Shown here: positions 15,471 to 24,282 of the stretch, in pieces
Position numbering within the stretch: the stretch's first letter is position 1
Layout of the letters: the number at the start of each line of letters is the position of its first letter
From: Anaerovorax odorimutans
GTDB lineage: Bacteria; Bacillota; Clostridia; Peptostreptococcales; Anaerovoracaceae
Direction of reading: 5' to 3'
Assembly (NCBI RefSeq): GCF_024459955.1
Contig: NZ_JANFXK010000019.1
Location: 1-64,000, forward strand
DNA: 64,000 nt
Position numbers and translations under genes: made by a program
Notes under the pieces: generated by a model
What the model was told of the DNA's origin: nothing
The model's input: only the letters and a program-made list of their open reading frames with translations
Databases searched by the model: none

Positions 15471-15521
15471 AAACGAATCAGACGATCAGATCGACCCAGT
15501 TCTCCCTACTTGATGTACTAT

Positions 15522-16421
15522 TTACCACTTCTTATAGCACTCCTCAGTAACTTTTGCCCACCAAGTGCTTGGAGGAGGAATCGCTCCAGCCGGATCAAAC
15601 TGACTAAGCACATAAATATATAGCGTGCCATCATCGTCTACAAACTGATCCCCAGGCTGAACATCCCACAGTCTTCCCCAATTACCTATATCTTTTTTCC
15701 GCCATACCTTATCTGTAACCTTTATAAAATCAGGTACCCCCACCCAATCGGGGCCAAGCGGCACCCACTCTTTATGAACTGTTACACCCTTCACGACAGC
15801 ATATAGGATACCATTATAATCTATAATGTCTCCCCGCACATAGCTTGTCGCTGCCCACTCTTTATTTGTAGTGATTTCCACTTTCCCCGTTCCATCTGAG
15901 TCACCGGAGGCACCCTCGGGCTCACCTTTCACAGATGTAACCTTTTTCCCCAGCACCGGCTTCAGCCGACTGTCCAAGCTGTACAGCTCCCGCCCGTCGG
16001 AATAGATTTTCAGGGTCATATCCACGCAGTTATCTACATTTTTCACATTGGCGGCCGTCATGCCCACGGTTTTATTTTTATAAAACTTATCGTCGAAGAG
16101 TTTCTGGGAATCTCCGCCGGAGGCGTTGGTCCTGACCAAAAATCCCTCCTTATCGACAGCAATCACTTTCTCGTCTATATTGATGTGCCCGTTTCCCTTT
16201 TCGTCGGTAGCTCCTGCCGTTAGACTGGTGGACAGATTCGCCTCGTGGCGGATTTCTTCCAGCAGACTTTCCGCCAACAGCCTGGCATCGGATGAATCCT
16301 CCGTCCTGTTGAAGATTTTTGTGGACGGGGAAATCAACGCAACGACGCACACCATAAAAATCGCCGCGACGCTCATGGCGACAATCAGTTCAATCAAGGT
16401 AAATCCTTTTTTATTGTTCAT
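15522..16421 (-). CDS. PilW-like pseudopilin with C-terminal carbohydrate-binding-like domain
   Basis: 299 residues. A type III (prepilin) signal KKGFTLIELIVAMSVAAIFM puts the cleavage after Gly-6 and supplies the pilin helix with Glu at +5. The middle (~40-165) is a pilin-like domain. Residues about 183-299 are aromatic-rich: EWAATSYVRGDIIDYNGILY, then VPLGPDW and two further Trp-rich strands ending STWWAKV. The W...Y..GD.V.Y.G.LY pattern resembles carbohydrate-binding modules of families 5/12. A minor pilin with a lectin-like end would sit at the pilus tip. The domain call comes from its motif only and is tentative. It is the last gene of the operon. Confidence 0.75.
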   Translation of the reverse strand: MNNKKGFTLIELIVAMSVAAIFMVCVVALISPSTKIFNRTEDSSDARLLAESLLEEIRHEANLSTSLTAGATDEKGNGHINIDEKVIAVDKEGFLVRTNASGGDSQKLFDDKFYKNKTVGMTAANVKNVDNCVDMTLKIYSDGRELYSLDSRLKPVLGKKVTSVKGEPEGASGDSDGTGKVEITTNKEWAATSYVRGDIIDYNGILYAVVKGVTVHKEWVPLGPDWVGVPDFIKVTDKVWRKKDIGNWGRLWDVQPGDQFVDDDGTLYIYVLSQFDPAGAIPPPSTWWAKVTEECYKKW

Positions 16422-16771
16422 TGCCCATCACCCCTCGCTACTGGCACAAAAAAAGTAAAAGGCTCTGCGGTTTTCACATCAACATCGATTTCCACCGGGC
16501 TGCCGTCGCCAAAATCCAGAGTCATCTTACCCGGTCCGGCCGCATCTCCGGCGGACTGCTCCACCTTCGTGGCCGCTTGCTCGATCTTATCGGAATTTTC
16601 CTGCGCCTTTGTGTTCATTGCCGTGGCAGATCGTATCATGGATGTGATCGCAGCCAGCGCAATCAGCACAATGACAAAACTGACGATGGTTTCCACCAGT
16701 GTCTCGCCCTTGGTGTTTTTCAGATTGTTTTTCATTTTCTTTTTTACTGACTGATAGCCGTTGTTTCCCAT
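16418..16771 (-). CDS. Minor pseudopilin (PilV/GspI-like)
   Basis: 117 residues from the start at 16771, preceded by GGGAGA. A short basic leader ends in NTKGETLVETIVSFVIVLIA: a prepilin-type cleavage site with Gly-Glu in place of Gly-Phe, Glu at the +5 position and a hydrophobic helix. The rest is a short strand-rich domain. It overlaps the preceding minor pilin by 28 bases and the next by 4 bases, so translation is coupled. It is probably part of the pilus-initiating tip complex. Confidence 0.72.
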   Translation of the reverse strand: MGNNGYQSVKKKMKNNLKNTKGETLVETIVSFVIVLIALAAITSMIRSATAMNTKAQENSDKIEQAATKVEQSAGDAAGPGKMTLDFGDGSPVEIDVDVKTAEPFTFFVPVARGDGQ

Positions 16772-17325
16772 TTCTGTGTCTCCCACATCAAACCGCCGCC
16801 GGTACCCAGGCGGGCAGTCCCATCATAGCGGTATGCCGCGTTCAATTTATAGATTTCTCCGTTGGACTCAGCGGTAAAGCTGAGTTTCACATTTAAAGAA
16901 AGCGTTTTCCGGTCCGTTCCCGACTCCGTCAAGGTACTCATATTGCCATCGTAAAGGATTTTCAGATCTTTTACGCTCATTCCTTCCAGCTCTTTGTTTC
17001 CATCCAGCTTTACGGCCTTCGCACTGAGCGCCTGATCCTTGATCGCAACCGATTCGCCGTCTGCCGAAGCCAGCTGCCCGTATGCCTTGTCGCGCACATA
17101 CTGGCCCAGTTTTCCGCCGTGCATGGAATCATCGATTACATTAATCACCGATTTGGCGGCATAGTAGGCCTGTCTGCCCGCCTTTCTCTGGTTGACTGAG
17201 TTGAGACTGTTGGCAGCAGCGGTCAGAACAGCTACGCCGATGATAAGCAGCACAGCCATGATGATGACGGCAATGATGATGGTGTAGCCGTTTTTGTTGG
17301 TAAGGCCTTCATTTCTTTTCTGCAT
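16744..17325 (-). CDS. PilX-like minor pilus protein
   Basis: 193 residues from the start at 17325 (AGAAGG 7 bases upstream); longer starts up to 17391 overlap the previous gene and lack sites. The N-terminus NKNGYTIIIAVIIMAVLLII is a hydrophobic helix resembling PilX/GspK-type prepilins, though Glu+5 is missing and the cleavage site is GY. The remainder is a polar domain with no recognised fold. GspK-like proteins also lack Glu+5 and cap the pseudopilus, so the substitution fits a tip role. Confidence 0.68.
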   Translation of the reverse strand: MQKRNEGLTNKNGYTIIIAVIIMAVLLIIGVAVLTAAANSLNSVNQRKAGRQAYYAAKSVINVIDDSMHGGKLGQYVRDKAYGQLASADGESVAIKDQALSAKAVKLDGNKELEGMSVKDLKILYDGNMSTLTESGTDRKTLSLNVKLSFTAESNGEIYKLNAAYRYDGTARLGTGGGLMWETQKWETTAISQ

Positions 17326-17351
17326 ATTCGTCCTTCTCATTTTCGCTGTCC

Positions 17352-20033
17352 TTAATCCCCGGTCCGGTGGAAACTGCTTCCCAGGCCGCAAGGGGTTCCA
17401 TTGATCTCAGTGACAGTCAGATACGGATATTCATAGTCGAAGGGTCCCACATCTCCTCCGGGAGACATACCATCGAACGGATTCTTCTGCAACTCCTTTT
17501 TGGGCAAGAACATCCGTCCCAGCGAATCTTTAGACGAATTCGAAGAACTGCTTGTTATTGCAGCGCAATTCACACAGGAATTCGGGCGGTCTCCAACCTT
17601 TGCGCAGAAAACCCCATTGGCAGTCCCCTTCTTGCTTTTTACCTTTCCAATATTATAGCAGTCGTGAATCTCCGTAAACATACCGTACTTTGCGATTATT
17701 CCGCCGGCCAGACCGTTTTCTCCCTTTGCTTCCACCTCTCCGGTATTGTAGCAGGAGCGAATTTCATTGTAGTAAGGATTCTGGTTCACCAGATCATTAT
17801 TTTTATACGTGCCTACAACGCCTCCCGCGAAGTCCTTTGCGGAAACCTCGCCGGCATTGTAGGATAAAGTTACTTTAACAGGTATCGGATGAGATACGTT
17901 ATTGATTTTGTGATCACTGCCAAACTGGCTGTAATACCGCCCCGCCAGGCCGCCGGCCGCTCCATTATCAGACTCTACCTCCGCCGCGTTGACGCAATAG
18001 CGGATTTCCGGAGAAACGCCGAATTCAGAGGCCCTGATCTGTCCGGCAATGCCGCCGGCGCCACGGGAACCGCTGATCTTATACACATCGTTTTCCGCCT
18101 CATCATAATCGTTCAGGTCGCTTCTGGACAAGTCCGTTTTAACACCGAAATAAGGTTCCGTCACGAACTCACCCCGGTCATCCTTTCCTTCATCGGAAGC
18201 AGTTCCGCTTTCGCAGTAAGTAATACGCCCGTAATTATCACCTACGATACCTCCGGCCAAAGCGCCTTCCGCTTCCTGCCCAACCTGCGGTTCTTCTGCC
18301 ATAACATCAGCCGCCGCTACGCACTGCGTCACAAGTCCCGGGCCGTTTTCGCTTCCTCTTCCACCCATATTTTTCCCGATTATGGCTCCAACCTTTGCCT
18401 CGCCGCCGGCCGCGTAAAATCTGCCCTGCACGGTACACCTGGAAACAGTGCCCCAGTTTTCCCCGGCAATGCCGCCAACCCGGTTATATCCGCTGATAAA
18501 GTAGTCGTGATCGGAGTCTTTATCATTCCAATACGCTTCCGTATAGTCCAATTCCAGATCAGCCACGCTGCCCTGCGCGGAAATACAGCTGAACAGCCCG
18601 GTCATTGCATAGACCTTCCCGTTTTTATCCTTTCCATCCTTGCTGATGGTCAAATCATAGATCGTATGCTGCCTGCCTTCATATAAGCCGAAGAAGCCAT
18701 GAGTACGTCCCCACTCATACTCCGTTTTCACCGCAGGCAACGCTTTTCCCTGATCCCCGATCGGCACCCATTCCAGCGCTTCATCCTTATAATCCCTGCA
18801 CGCCACATCCTTCATCTGCACATATCTTTTATCAGCATCCGCAATGGTCTTAGAGGTATAGCGGATATTGTTCAGATGGCGCACGCTCTTAATCCCGTAT
18901 GCCGTCTTGCCATCCTCACTGTATTCCTTTGAAAACAGCGCGTGAACCGGTTCCGCCTCATACGTCTTGCTCTCGTCCCCGTTTATCTGCATCTGGGCGG
19001 TAATGGTGCCGGTGCCAAGGCTCGAATGATTCTCGTAAATGCCCATGCCCTTGGCCTGAGAATCCAACACCCATACAAGAATTCTATGCCCATCCGCCGT
19101 ATTTTCAATATACATCGGATAGTTCTTTATTTGGTTTCCCTCCTGTATCTTAAAGGGCTGTGTCAGAGCCGCAGTCACATCCGCCTTCTGACCGATCTGG
19201 TCCAGTGTAATGACATTTTGGATCTGCCCGGTTTTATCGTTCTCAATCGTGACGGATTCTAATCCCGCGCCTTTCAGGGTCAGGGTCAGAGATTTCACCC
19301 CAGCAAGCTCCGCCTCCGACGGCAGGGTACATTCCACTGTGAGAAGCCCGTAGTTCTCTCCCCTGTTAATATTGTGGCCCTTGCTCTCACCGGTTTCACC
19401 CTTCGCCATATCGTAATCCACCAGCTGGATGTTGGATTTTACTGTTTCCTCTTTCTCCCCGGCAATTCCGGTACTGTCCACGCCCCAGTAGCCCATTTTT
19501 CCGTCTTTTCTTTCCTGCTCGCTCCGTTTGTAGGCGTCATACGTGTCACCCGATCCTCCGCCATAGCCGATGGCAGGAACCACCTCGCTGTAAAAAGCGG
19601 CATAGACTTTGCCGGTCTTTTTATTGTATTCAATCAGCACCGTATTCTCCAGAATCTCTTTATCCGTCAGATAAGGATCCAGCAGCATGTACAGGGCCTG
19701 ACTGTTTTTATCCTTCGTCGTTTGATTGATGGAAAGATACACGATATTATCCTTGTTCTGTGTATCGGTAAAGCCGGGGATCTTCGCGGCATCGACTTTC
19801 TGATCGGATGCCAGATACATCTTATCCCCTGAGGAAACTTTTGAAGTCAGCGCCTTTTGAGCAGCAAGAAATACGCTCCGGGCCACCTTGTCCCGGGCGG
19901 TCTGCTTGGCGTTCTCCATATACCGGATTCCCGTGGGAACGGCAATGGCCGCTAAGATGGCGAGAATCGTCAGAGTGACGAGTATCTCCACCAGAGTAAA
20001 ACCTTTTTTCCTTCTTCCTGCGTCGCTGAACAT
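17352..20033 (-). CDS. Giant pseudopilin with GLUG-repeat adhesin body
   Basis: 893 residues, against about 150-200 for ordinary pilins. The N-terminus RRKKGFTLVEILVTLTILAI is a standard prepilin signal with Glu+5, so it should be processed by PilD and enter the pilus. After ~150 residues of pilin-like domain and a strand-rich section, residues about 440-850 carry repeated motifs of the type GGIAGENWGTVSRC, GGIVGDNYGRITYCES, GGIAGQI, GGLAGRYY, GGVVGTYKN and GGIIAKYG, which match the GLUG motif found in beta-helical surface and IgA-protease-like adhesins. Such a protein is best read as a tip adhesin displayed by the pilus. It lies directly after pilT (20-bp gap). Confidence 0.85.
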   Translation of the reverse strand: MFSDAGRRKKGFTLVEILVTLTILAILAAIAVPTGIRYMENAKQTARDKVARSVFLAAQKALTSKVSSGDKMYLASDQKVDAAKIPGFTDTQNKDNIVYLSINQTTKDKNSQALYMLLDPYLTDKEILENTVLIEYNKKTGKVYAAFYSEVVPAIGYGGGSGDTYDAYKRSEQERKDGKMGYWGVDSTGIAGEKEETVKSNIQLVDYDMAKGETGESKGHNINRGENYGLLTVECTLPSEAELAGVKSLTLTLKGAGLESVTIENDKTGQIQNVITLDQIGQKADVTAALTQPFKIQEGNQIKNYPMYIENTADGHRILVWVLDSQAKGMGIYENHSSLGTGTITAQMQINGDESKTYEAEPVHALFSKEYSEDGKTAYGIKSVRHLNNIRYTSKTIADADKRYVQMKDVACRDYKDEALEWVPIGDQGKALPAVKTEYEWGRTHGFFGLYEGRQHTIYDLTISKDGKDKNGKVYAMTGLFSCISAQGSVADLELDYTEAYWNDKDSDHDYFISGYNRVGGIAGENWGTVSRCTVQGRFYAAGGEAKVGAIIGKNMGGRGSENGPGLVTQCVAAADVMAEEPQVGQEAEGALAGGIVGDNYGRITYCESGTASDEGKDDRGEFVTEPYFGVKTDLSRSDLNDYDEAENDVYKISGSRGAGGIAGQIRASEFGVSPEIRYCVNAAEVESDNGAAGGLAGRYYSQFGSDHKINNVSHPIPVKVTLSYNAGEVSAKDFAGGVVGTYKNNDLVNQNPYYNEIRSCYNTGEVEAKGENGLAGGIIAKYGMFTEIHDCYNIGKVKSKKGTANGVFCAKVGDRPNSCVNCAAITSSSSNSSKDSLGRMFLPKKELQKNPFDGMSPGGDVGPFDYEYPYLTVTEINGTPCGLGSSFHRTGD

Positions 20034-20053
20034 GTTCCTCTCCCATTAAAAGC

Positions 20054-21121
20054 CTAAATCCGTCTCATAAACTGCTGCAGATCCGCCCGGTCCGTGGAAG
20101 CGGCCTCCGCAGTAGCCATGGTAATCGTCCCCATATGCACCAGTCTGGCAAGGTCGCTGTTGAGGGTGTGCATCCCCTGGGCCATACCGGAATGCATGGC
20201 TGTCGGCAGCTGGTAGCATTTATCCTCACGGATCAGATTGCCCACTGCATCGGTCCCCAGTAGGATTTCCGTAGCCGCGATTCTTCCGTCTCCGGCGGCG
20301 TTGGGCAAAAGCTGCTGCGTAATTACGCCCCGCAGAATCATGGAAAGCTGATTCCGCATCTGCTGCTGGGTCTGAGGCGGGCAGGTGTCCACGATACGGT
20401 CGATGGTTTGAGACGCTCCCGTCGTATGGAGCGTGGAAAGAACCAAGTGTCCCGTTTCCGCCGCTGTCACGGCTGTGGAAATGGTCTCGTAGTCACGCAT
20501 CTCGCCCACCAGAATGATATCCGGGTCTTCACGAAGGGCGGACCGCAGCGCTCCGGCAAAGGAATCCACGTCCTCGCCCACTTCCCGCTGATGAATGATG
20601 CACTGATTCTGGTCAAATACATATTCCACCGGGTCTTCAACGGTAATGATATGGGCCGCCTTTTTCCGGGAAATATAATCGATCATGGCAGCTAAAGTCG
20701 TGGACTTTCCGCTTCCCGTAGGCCCCGTCACCAGGATCAGTCCCCGCGGTTCTTCCGCCAGCTTTGCCATTACCGGAGGAAGATACAGCTCTTCCAGAGA
20801 TGGAATCTTATCGTTCAAAAGACGGATCGCCGCCGAAAGCCCGGTTCTGTCCTTGTAAACATTAACCCTGTGTCTGGTTTTATCGGGAAGCTGCAGGGCA
20901 AAGTCCTGGTCCGCTCCCTGCTGCAGATCTTTTTTCTGACTTTCGCTGAGCATGGAAAGAATCAGCTCCCGCAGCTCTTCCCGCGAAAGTACGGCTTCGG
21001 AGCGAAGCAGGCGCCCATGCTTTCTCATGGCTATGCCCAGCCCTTCGCTGATGTGCAAGTCCGAACACTGCTGCTTTCTGGCTCCTGTGAGCAATTGCTG
21101 TATATAACTCATATCAATCAT
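20054..21121 (-). CDS. pilT: Type IV pilus retraction ATPase PilT
   Basis: 355 residues, the normal PilT length. Walker A is VTGPTGSGKSTTLAAMID, followed by the Asp box (ITVEDPVEYVFDQNQ), the Walker B region DPDIILVGEMRDYET, the His box (ETGHLVLSTLHTTGASQTID) and the C-terminal AIRNLIRE-type motif as AVGNLIREDK, which is linked to retraction. Its presence suggests retractile pili and twitching or DNA uptake. The start overlaps the end of pilB by 8 bases. Confidence 0.93.
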   Translation of the reverse strand: MIDMSYIQQLLTGARKQQCSDLHISEGLGIAMRKHGRLLRSEAVLSREELRELILSMLSESQKKDLQQGADQDFALQLPDKTRHRVNVYKDRTGLSAAIRLLNDKIPSLEELYLPPVMAKLAEEPRGLILVTGPTGSGKSTTLAAMIDYISRKKAAHIITVEDPVEYVFDQNQCIIHQREVGEDVDSFAGALRSALREDPDIILVGEMRDYETISTAVTAAETGHLVLSTLHTTGASQTIDRIVDTCPPQTQQQMRNQLSMILRGVITQQLLPNAAGDGRIAATEILLGTDAVGNLIREDKCYQLPTAMHSGMAQGMHTLNSDLARLVHMGTITMATAEAASTDRADLQQFMRRI

Positions 21122-22802
21122 CCTCTTCTGCGTAATACGCGATTTTATAGAATTCCTCCATCGTGGTGATGCCCTGCAGGGTCAAGGTCCTGGCCGCATC
21201 GTAGAGGCTTTTGAAATTCTGCTCAGTTCTCAGGTAATGGCGGATCCGGCTCATCTCAACTTCCTCGGTAATCATTTTGCGGATTGCCTTGTCGATGAGC
21301 ACCATCTCGTGGATCGACCGTCTTCCCATATACCCGGTATGATTGCATTTGGAACATCCCGCTCCCTTTCTCAGGGAAACCTTCTCGTCGATGTCCAGTC
21401 CCAAAGCCTTCAGCTCCGCAGGCGAAGCCTGATAGGTCTCTCCGCAGTGGGGGCAAACCTTCCTCATCAGACGCTGGGCCACCAGTCCCACCAGTGAGTT
21501 GGCTACCATATAGGAAGGGATTCCCATATCTCTGAGCCGGACAATGGAGGAAATGGCATCGTTGGTATGAAGGGTGGAAAACACCTGATGTCCGGTAATC
21601 GCCGCACGCACGGAAATGGAAGCCGTTTCGCTGTCTCTCGTTTCGCCGACCATGATGACATCCGGGTCCTGACGCAGCAGCGCCTTGAGGCCCACATCAA
21701 AGGTCAACCCGGCGGTATTGTTCACCTGCACCTGATTGACCTGAGGGAGATTCCGCTCCACCGGGTCTTCTATGGTGGAAACATTGACCGCTTTCCTCGC
21801 TACCTGTTCCAGCACCATGTAAAGGGTCGTCGTCTTACCCGAGCCGGTAGGCCCTGTGATATAAATGATGCCGTGGGGGCTGGAAATCATGGAACGGAAC
21901 TTTTCGTAATTTTCTTCCGTCATGCCGTAGGTCTGCTCCTGGTCCACCACCACATTGGTATATAAAAACCGGATAACGGCTTTTTCTCCAAAGACTGTGG
22001 GCACGATGGAAACACGAGTGTTGATCTCCATATCTTCCAAACGGATCTGGAAGTGGCCGTCCTGCGGCAGCCGCCGCTCCGCGATGTCCATTCCCGATAA
22101 AATCTTAATTCTGGCAACCAAAGGCAGCTGCAGCGCCGGAGCCAGCTTTACAATCTCCGTGATTACGCCGTCCACACGCATTCTCACCTGTATATGCTTT
22201 TTGAAGGGCTCGATATGAATATCACTGGCCCCCATTCGGTAGCCCTGAACCAGCAAATTGTTGAGCGCCTGAACGATCGGCGCCTCGTCGCCCGTAGGTT
22301 CCAGCTGAGCCAGCTCTTCCGCCGGCATAACCACATCGACCTTTTGGAAGGCCTGCTTGGTTACGATCTCCGAATAATACCGGTCAATGGCCGCTTTGAT
22401 ATGCTCGCTGACATCCAGCACCACGCTGATGGTCTTCTGGGTGATCTGTCTCACATCCTCGACAGCGTAAAAATTCAGAGGGTCGCTCATGGCTACTGTC
22501 AAAATGCCGTCTTTTTCCTCTACGGCGATCAACTCGTACTTCTGCGCCACCTGACGGGGAATCAGGCTGACAGCCTCGGTCTCCAGCGTTTTTCCCGATA
22601 TGTCCACAACCGGCAGTTCCATCCGGTGGCCCAGGGCATCCAGCATCTGATGCTCCGTCACAAAGCCCATTTCCATCAGGATGGAACCCAGACGCTTTCC
22701 CTTGTTCTGGCTCTGATACTCCAAAGCCTGCCGCAGCTGCTGATCATCGATATATCCGTGTTCTATGAGGACATCTCCAATTCGAACGTTTTTCATTGCC
22801 AT
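21114..22802 (-). CDS. pilB: Type IV pilus assembly ATPase PilB with MshEN domain
   Basis: 562 residues. The N-terminal 1-150 region has the MshEN/GSPII_E pattern twice (IGDVLIEHGYIDDQQLRQAL, then KRLGSILMEMGFVTEHQMLD); this domain binds c-di-GMP in other pilus ATPases. The catalytic half has Walker A ITGPTGSGKTTTLYM, STIEDPVE, DPDVIMVGETRDSET, a GHQVFSTLHTNDA His box, and the four-cysteine zinc site (CPHCGETY and GCSKCNHTGYMG). It powers pilin polymerisation through PilC. Confidence 0.94.
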   Translation of the reverse strand: MAMKNVRIGDVLIEHGYIDDQQLRQALEYQSQNKGKRLGSILMEMGFVTEHQMLDALGHRMELPVVDISGKTLETEAVSLIPRQVAQKYELIAVEEKDGILTVAMSDPLNFYAVEDVRQITQKTISVVLDVSEHIKAAIDRYYSEIVTKQAFQKVDVVMPAEELAQLEPTGDEAPIVQALNNLLVQGYRMGASDIHIEPFKKHIQVRMRVDGVITEIVKLAPALQLPLVARIKILSGMDIAERRLPQDGHFQIRLEDMEINTRVSIVPTVFGEKAVIRFLYTNVVVDQEQTYGMTEENYEKFRSMISSPHGIIYITGPTGSGKTTTLYMVLEQVARKAVNVSTIEDPVERNLPQVNQVQVNNTAGLTFDVGLKALLRQDPDVIMVGETRDSETASISVRAAITGHQVFSTLHTNDAISSIVRLRDMGIPSYMVANSLVGLVAQRLMRKVCPHCGETYQASPAELKALGLDIDEKVSLRKGAGCSKCNHTGYMGRRSIHEMVLIDKAIRKMITEEVEMSRIRHYLRTEQNFKSLYDAARTLTLQGITTMEEFYKIAYYAEEDD

Positions 22803-22833
22803 GCCGCTTTCCCCTCGCTTTCCTTATCTATAT

Positions 22834-23661
22834 CTATTTCCGGCTGCTCTGATAAACTTCAAACACCAGCTCAGCCGTATACGGATATTCCTTTGTTTTC
22901 TTATCTCCATTGAGTACCTCTGCCAGAGCGGAGGCCGTCTCGTCCTTTTCCTGACCAGTGAGGGCAAAGCTCCTCACGGCTACGCCTTTTTTAGCGGCCG
23001 CCCTGCCGATCAGCGCGGAAAACTGTCCCATGCTGCCCTTTACCTTTGCCGTTACCATGGTTGTCGTTACCACAGAATCGTTTCCCGAAGCAATGGTCTG
23101 AGTCTGGGGAGAGCTGACATCCGTATTCTGCTGGTCCGCGGTTCCGCTTTCCTGGGAATTCCTGTTCTGGGATTCTTCGGACGCTCCTGTTTCGCCGTTC
23201 TGCGCCGTTCCGTTTTCTGTGGAAGCAGCGGTTCCATCCGTTGTCTGTCCGCCGGAAGCCTGCTGGTCTCCGTTTTCCTCTGTGCTGCCGATCGTAAGGG
23301 ACACCGGCCGCAGGCCGCTGGAGGTAATCATACCGGTAATCAGGGTGTCGATGTCTTCATTGACCATGATCTCATTGAACTGGTCCGCCAGCTTGCTGAT
23401 ACCCTTTTTGTATTCCGTAACCTGATCCTGCAGAGCAGGCTTTTGCGTAATCATCAGATCAACCTCGTTTTTCTGCTGTTCCGCGGCCATCAGCGCGTCG
23501 GACACATCGCTGTGGGTTTCCGATGCCGGCAGGATCAGAAAGGTAACGCCTCCGGCCACGATCACCAGAAGGACCAGGATATAGATCAGGACCAGTTCCC
23601 GCTTGGACAGCTTTCCCAGCTGACCCATTATGTCAATGCTTTTCTTCTTTTCTTTGCCCAT
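22834..23661 (-). CDS. pilO: PilO-like pilus alignment protein
   Basis: 275 residues: a short cytoplasmic N-terminus, one membrane helix near 25-43 (LVLIYILVLLVIVAGGVTFL), a coiled coil (~50-100), then an extracytoplasmic ferredoxin-like region interrupted by a low-complexity insert of Gln/Asn/Ser/Thr/Gly at about 125-195. The topology and place after pilM and pilN identify it as PilO. The insert is not typical and may be a flexible linker in the wall. Confidence 0.75.
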   Translation of the reverse strand: MGKEKKKSIDIMGQLGKLSKRELVLIYILVLLVIVAGGVTFLILPASETHSDVSDALMAAEQQKNEVDLMITQKPALQDQVTEYKKGISKLADQFNEIMVNEDIDTLITGMITSSGLRPVSLTIGSTEENGDQQASGGQTTDGTAASTENGTAQNGETGASEESQNRNSQESGTADQQNTDVSSPQTQTIASGNDSVVTTTMVTAKVKGSMGQFSALIGRAAAKKGVAVRSFALTGQEKDETASALAEVLNGDKKTKEYPYTAELVFEVYQSSRK

Positions 23662-23671
23662 GCCCTTCTCC

Positions 23672-24280
23672 TTATCTGAACATTACGCAGCTGATCGTCG
23701 CCACGTATTTGGAATCATTATCCTCATACCCTTTATATTGCACATCGGAAAAGCATCCCACCGCTTTGAGCCGCTTTACCACTCCCGGCATCTGTGCCGC
23801 TGTCTTGGTCTTGGTCACGATCACAAAGGTTCCCAGTCCGGAATCATAGGTATGGGATACGATTTTGGAACCGGAAAGAGCTGCGTTGATCCTTCCGATG
23901 ACGGAGGAATCCATATCCGGAAGTCCATCGATCTGAGAAACGATGCTTTCCATGGAACTGTGGACTCCGGCCAGTTCATCCCGTTTCTGCTGCAGTTCCA
24001 CAGCCTCGTCATAGCTCTGGGTCGTCTGCGGCGAGCTGAGATATTCTTCAATCTCTTTGATCTGGTGTTTCTGCACCGCGTCACTGATTTTAAAGAAACC
24101 GAAAACGCCCAGTATAATGACCAGCAGCGCTGCCACCGGAATAACCGCTGTGGCGAAAAACTTTTTCTTGGCCTCAGCTTCCGGATCATAGTAATAGCGC
24201 TCATAAAAATTGATCTCTTTTTTCTTCAGTTTTTTTACTTTCGCTGTCTTCGCTTTCTTCATCTGGCTTTTTCTCCGCAT
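23672..24280 (-). CDS. pilN: PilN-like pilus alignment protein
   Basis: 202 residues. A basic cytoplasmic tail contains a PilM-binding type motif (KEINFYERYYYDPEAEAKKK; PilN usually has an INLLP box here), followed by one membrane helix near 43-64 and a coiled-coil plus strand domain. The stop is 10 bp from pilO and the start is 2 bp after the pilM stop, so translation is coupled. With PilM and PilO it forms the inner platform. Confidence 0.75.
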   Translation of the reverse strand: MRRKSQMKKAKTAKVKKLKKKEINFYERYYYDPEAEAKKKFFATAVIPVAALLVIILGVFGFFKISDAVQKHQIKEIEEYLSSPQTTQSYDEAVELQQKRDELAGVHSSMESIVSQIDGLPDMDSSVIGRINAALSGSKIVSHTYDSGLGTFVIVTKTKTAAQMPGVVKRLKAVGCFSDVQYKGYEDNDSKYVATISCVMFR

Positions 24281-24282
24281 TC

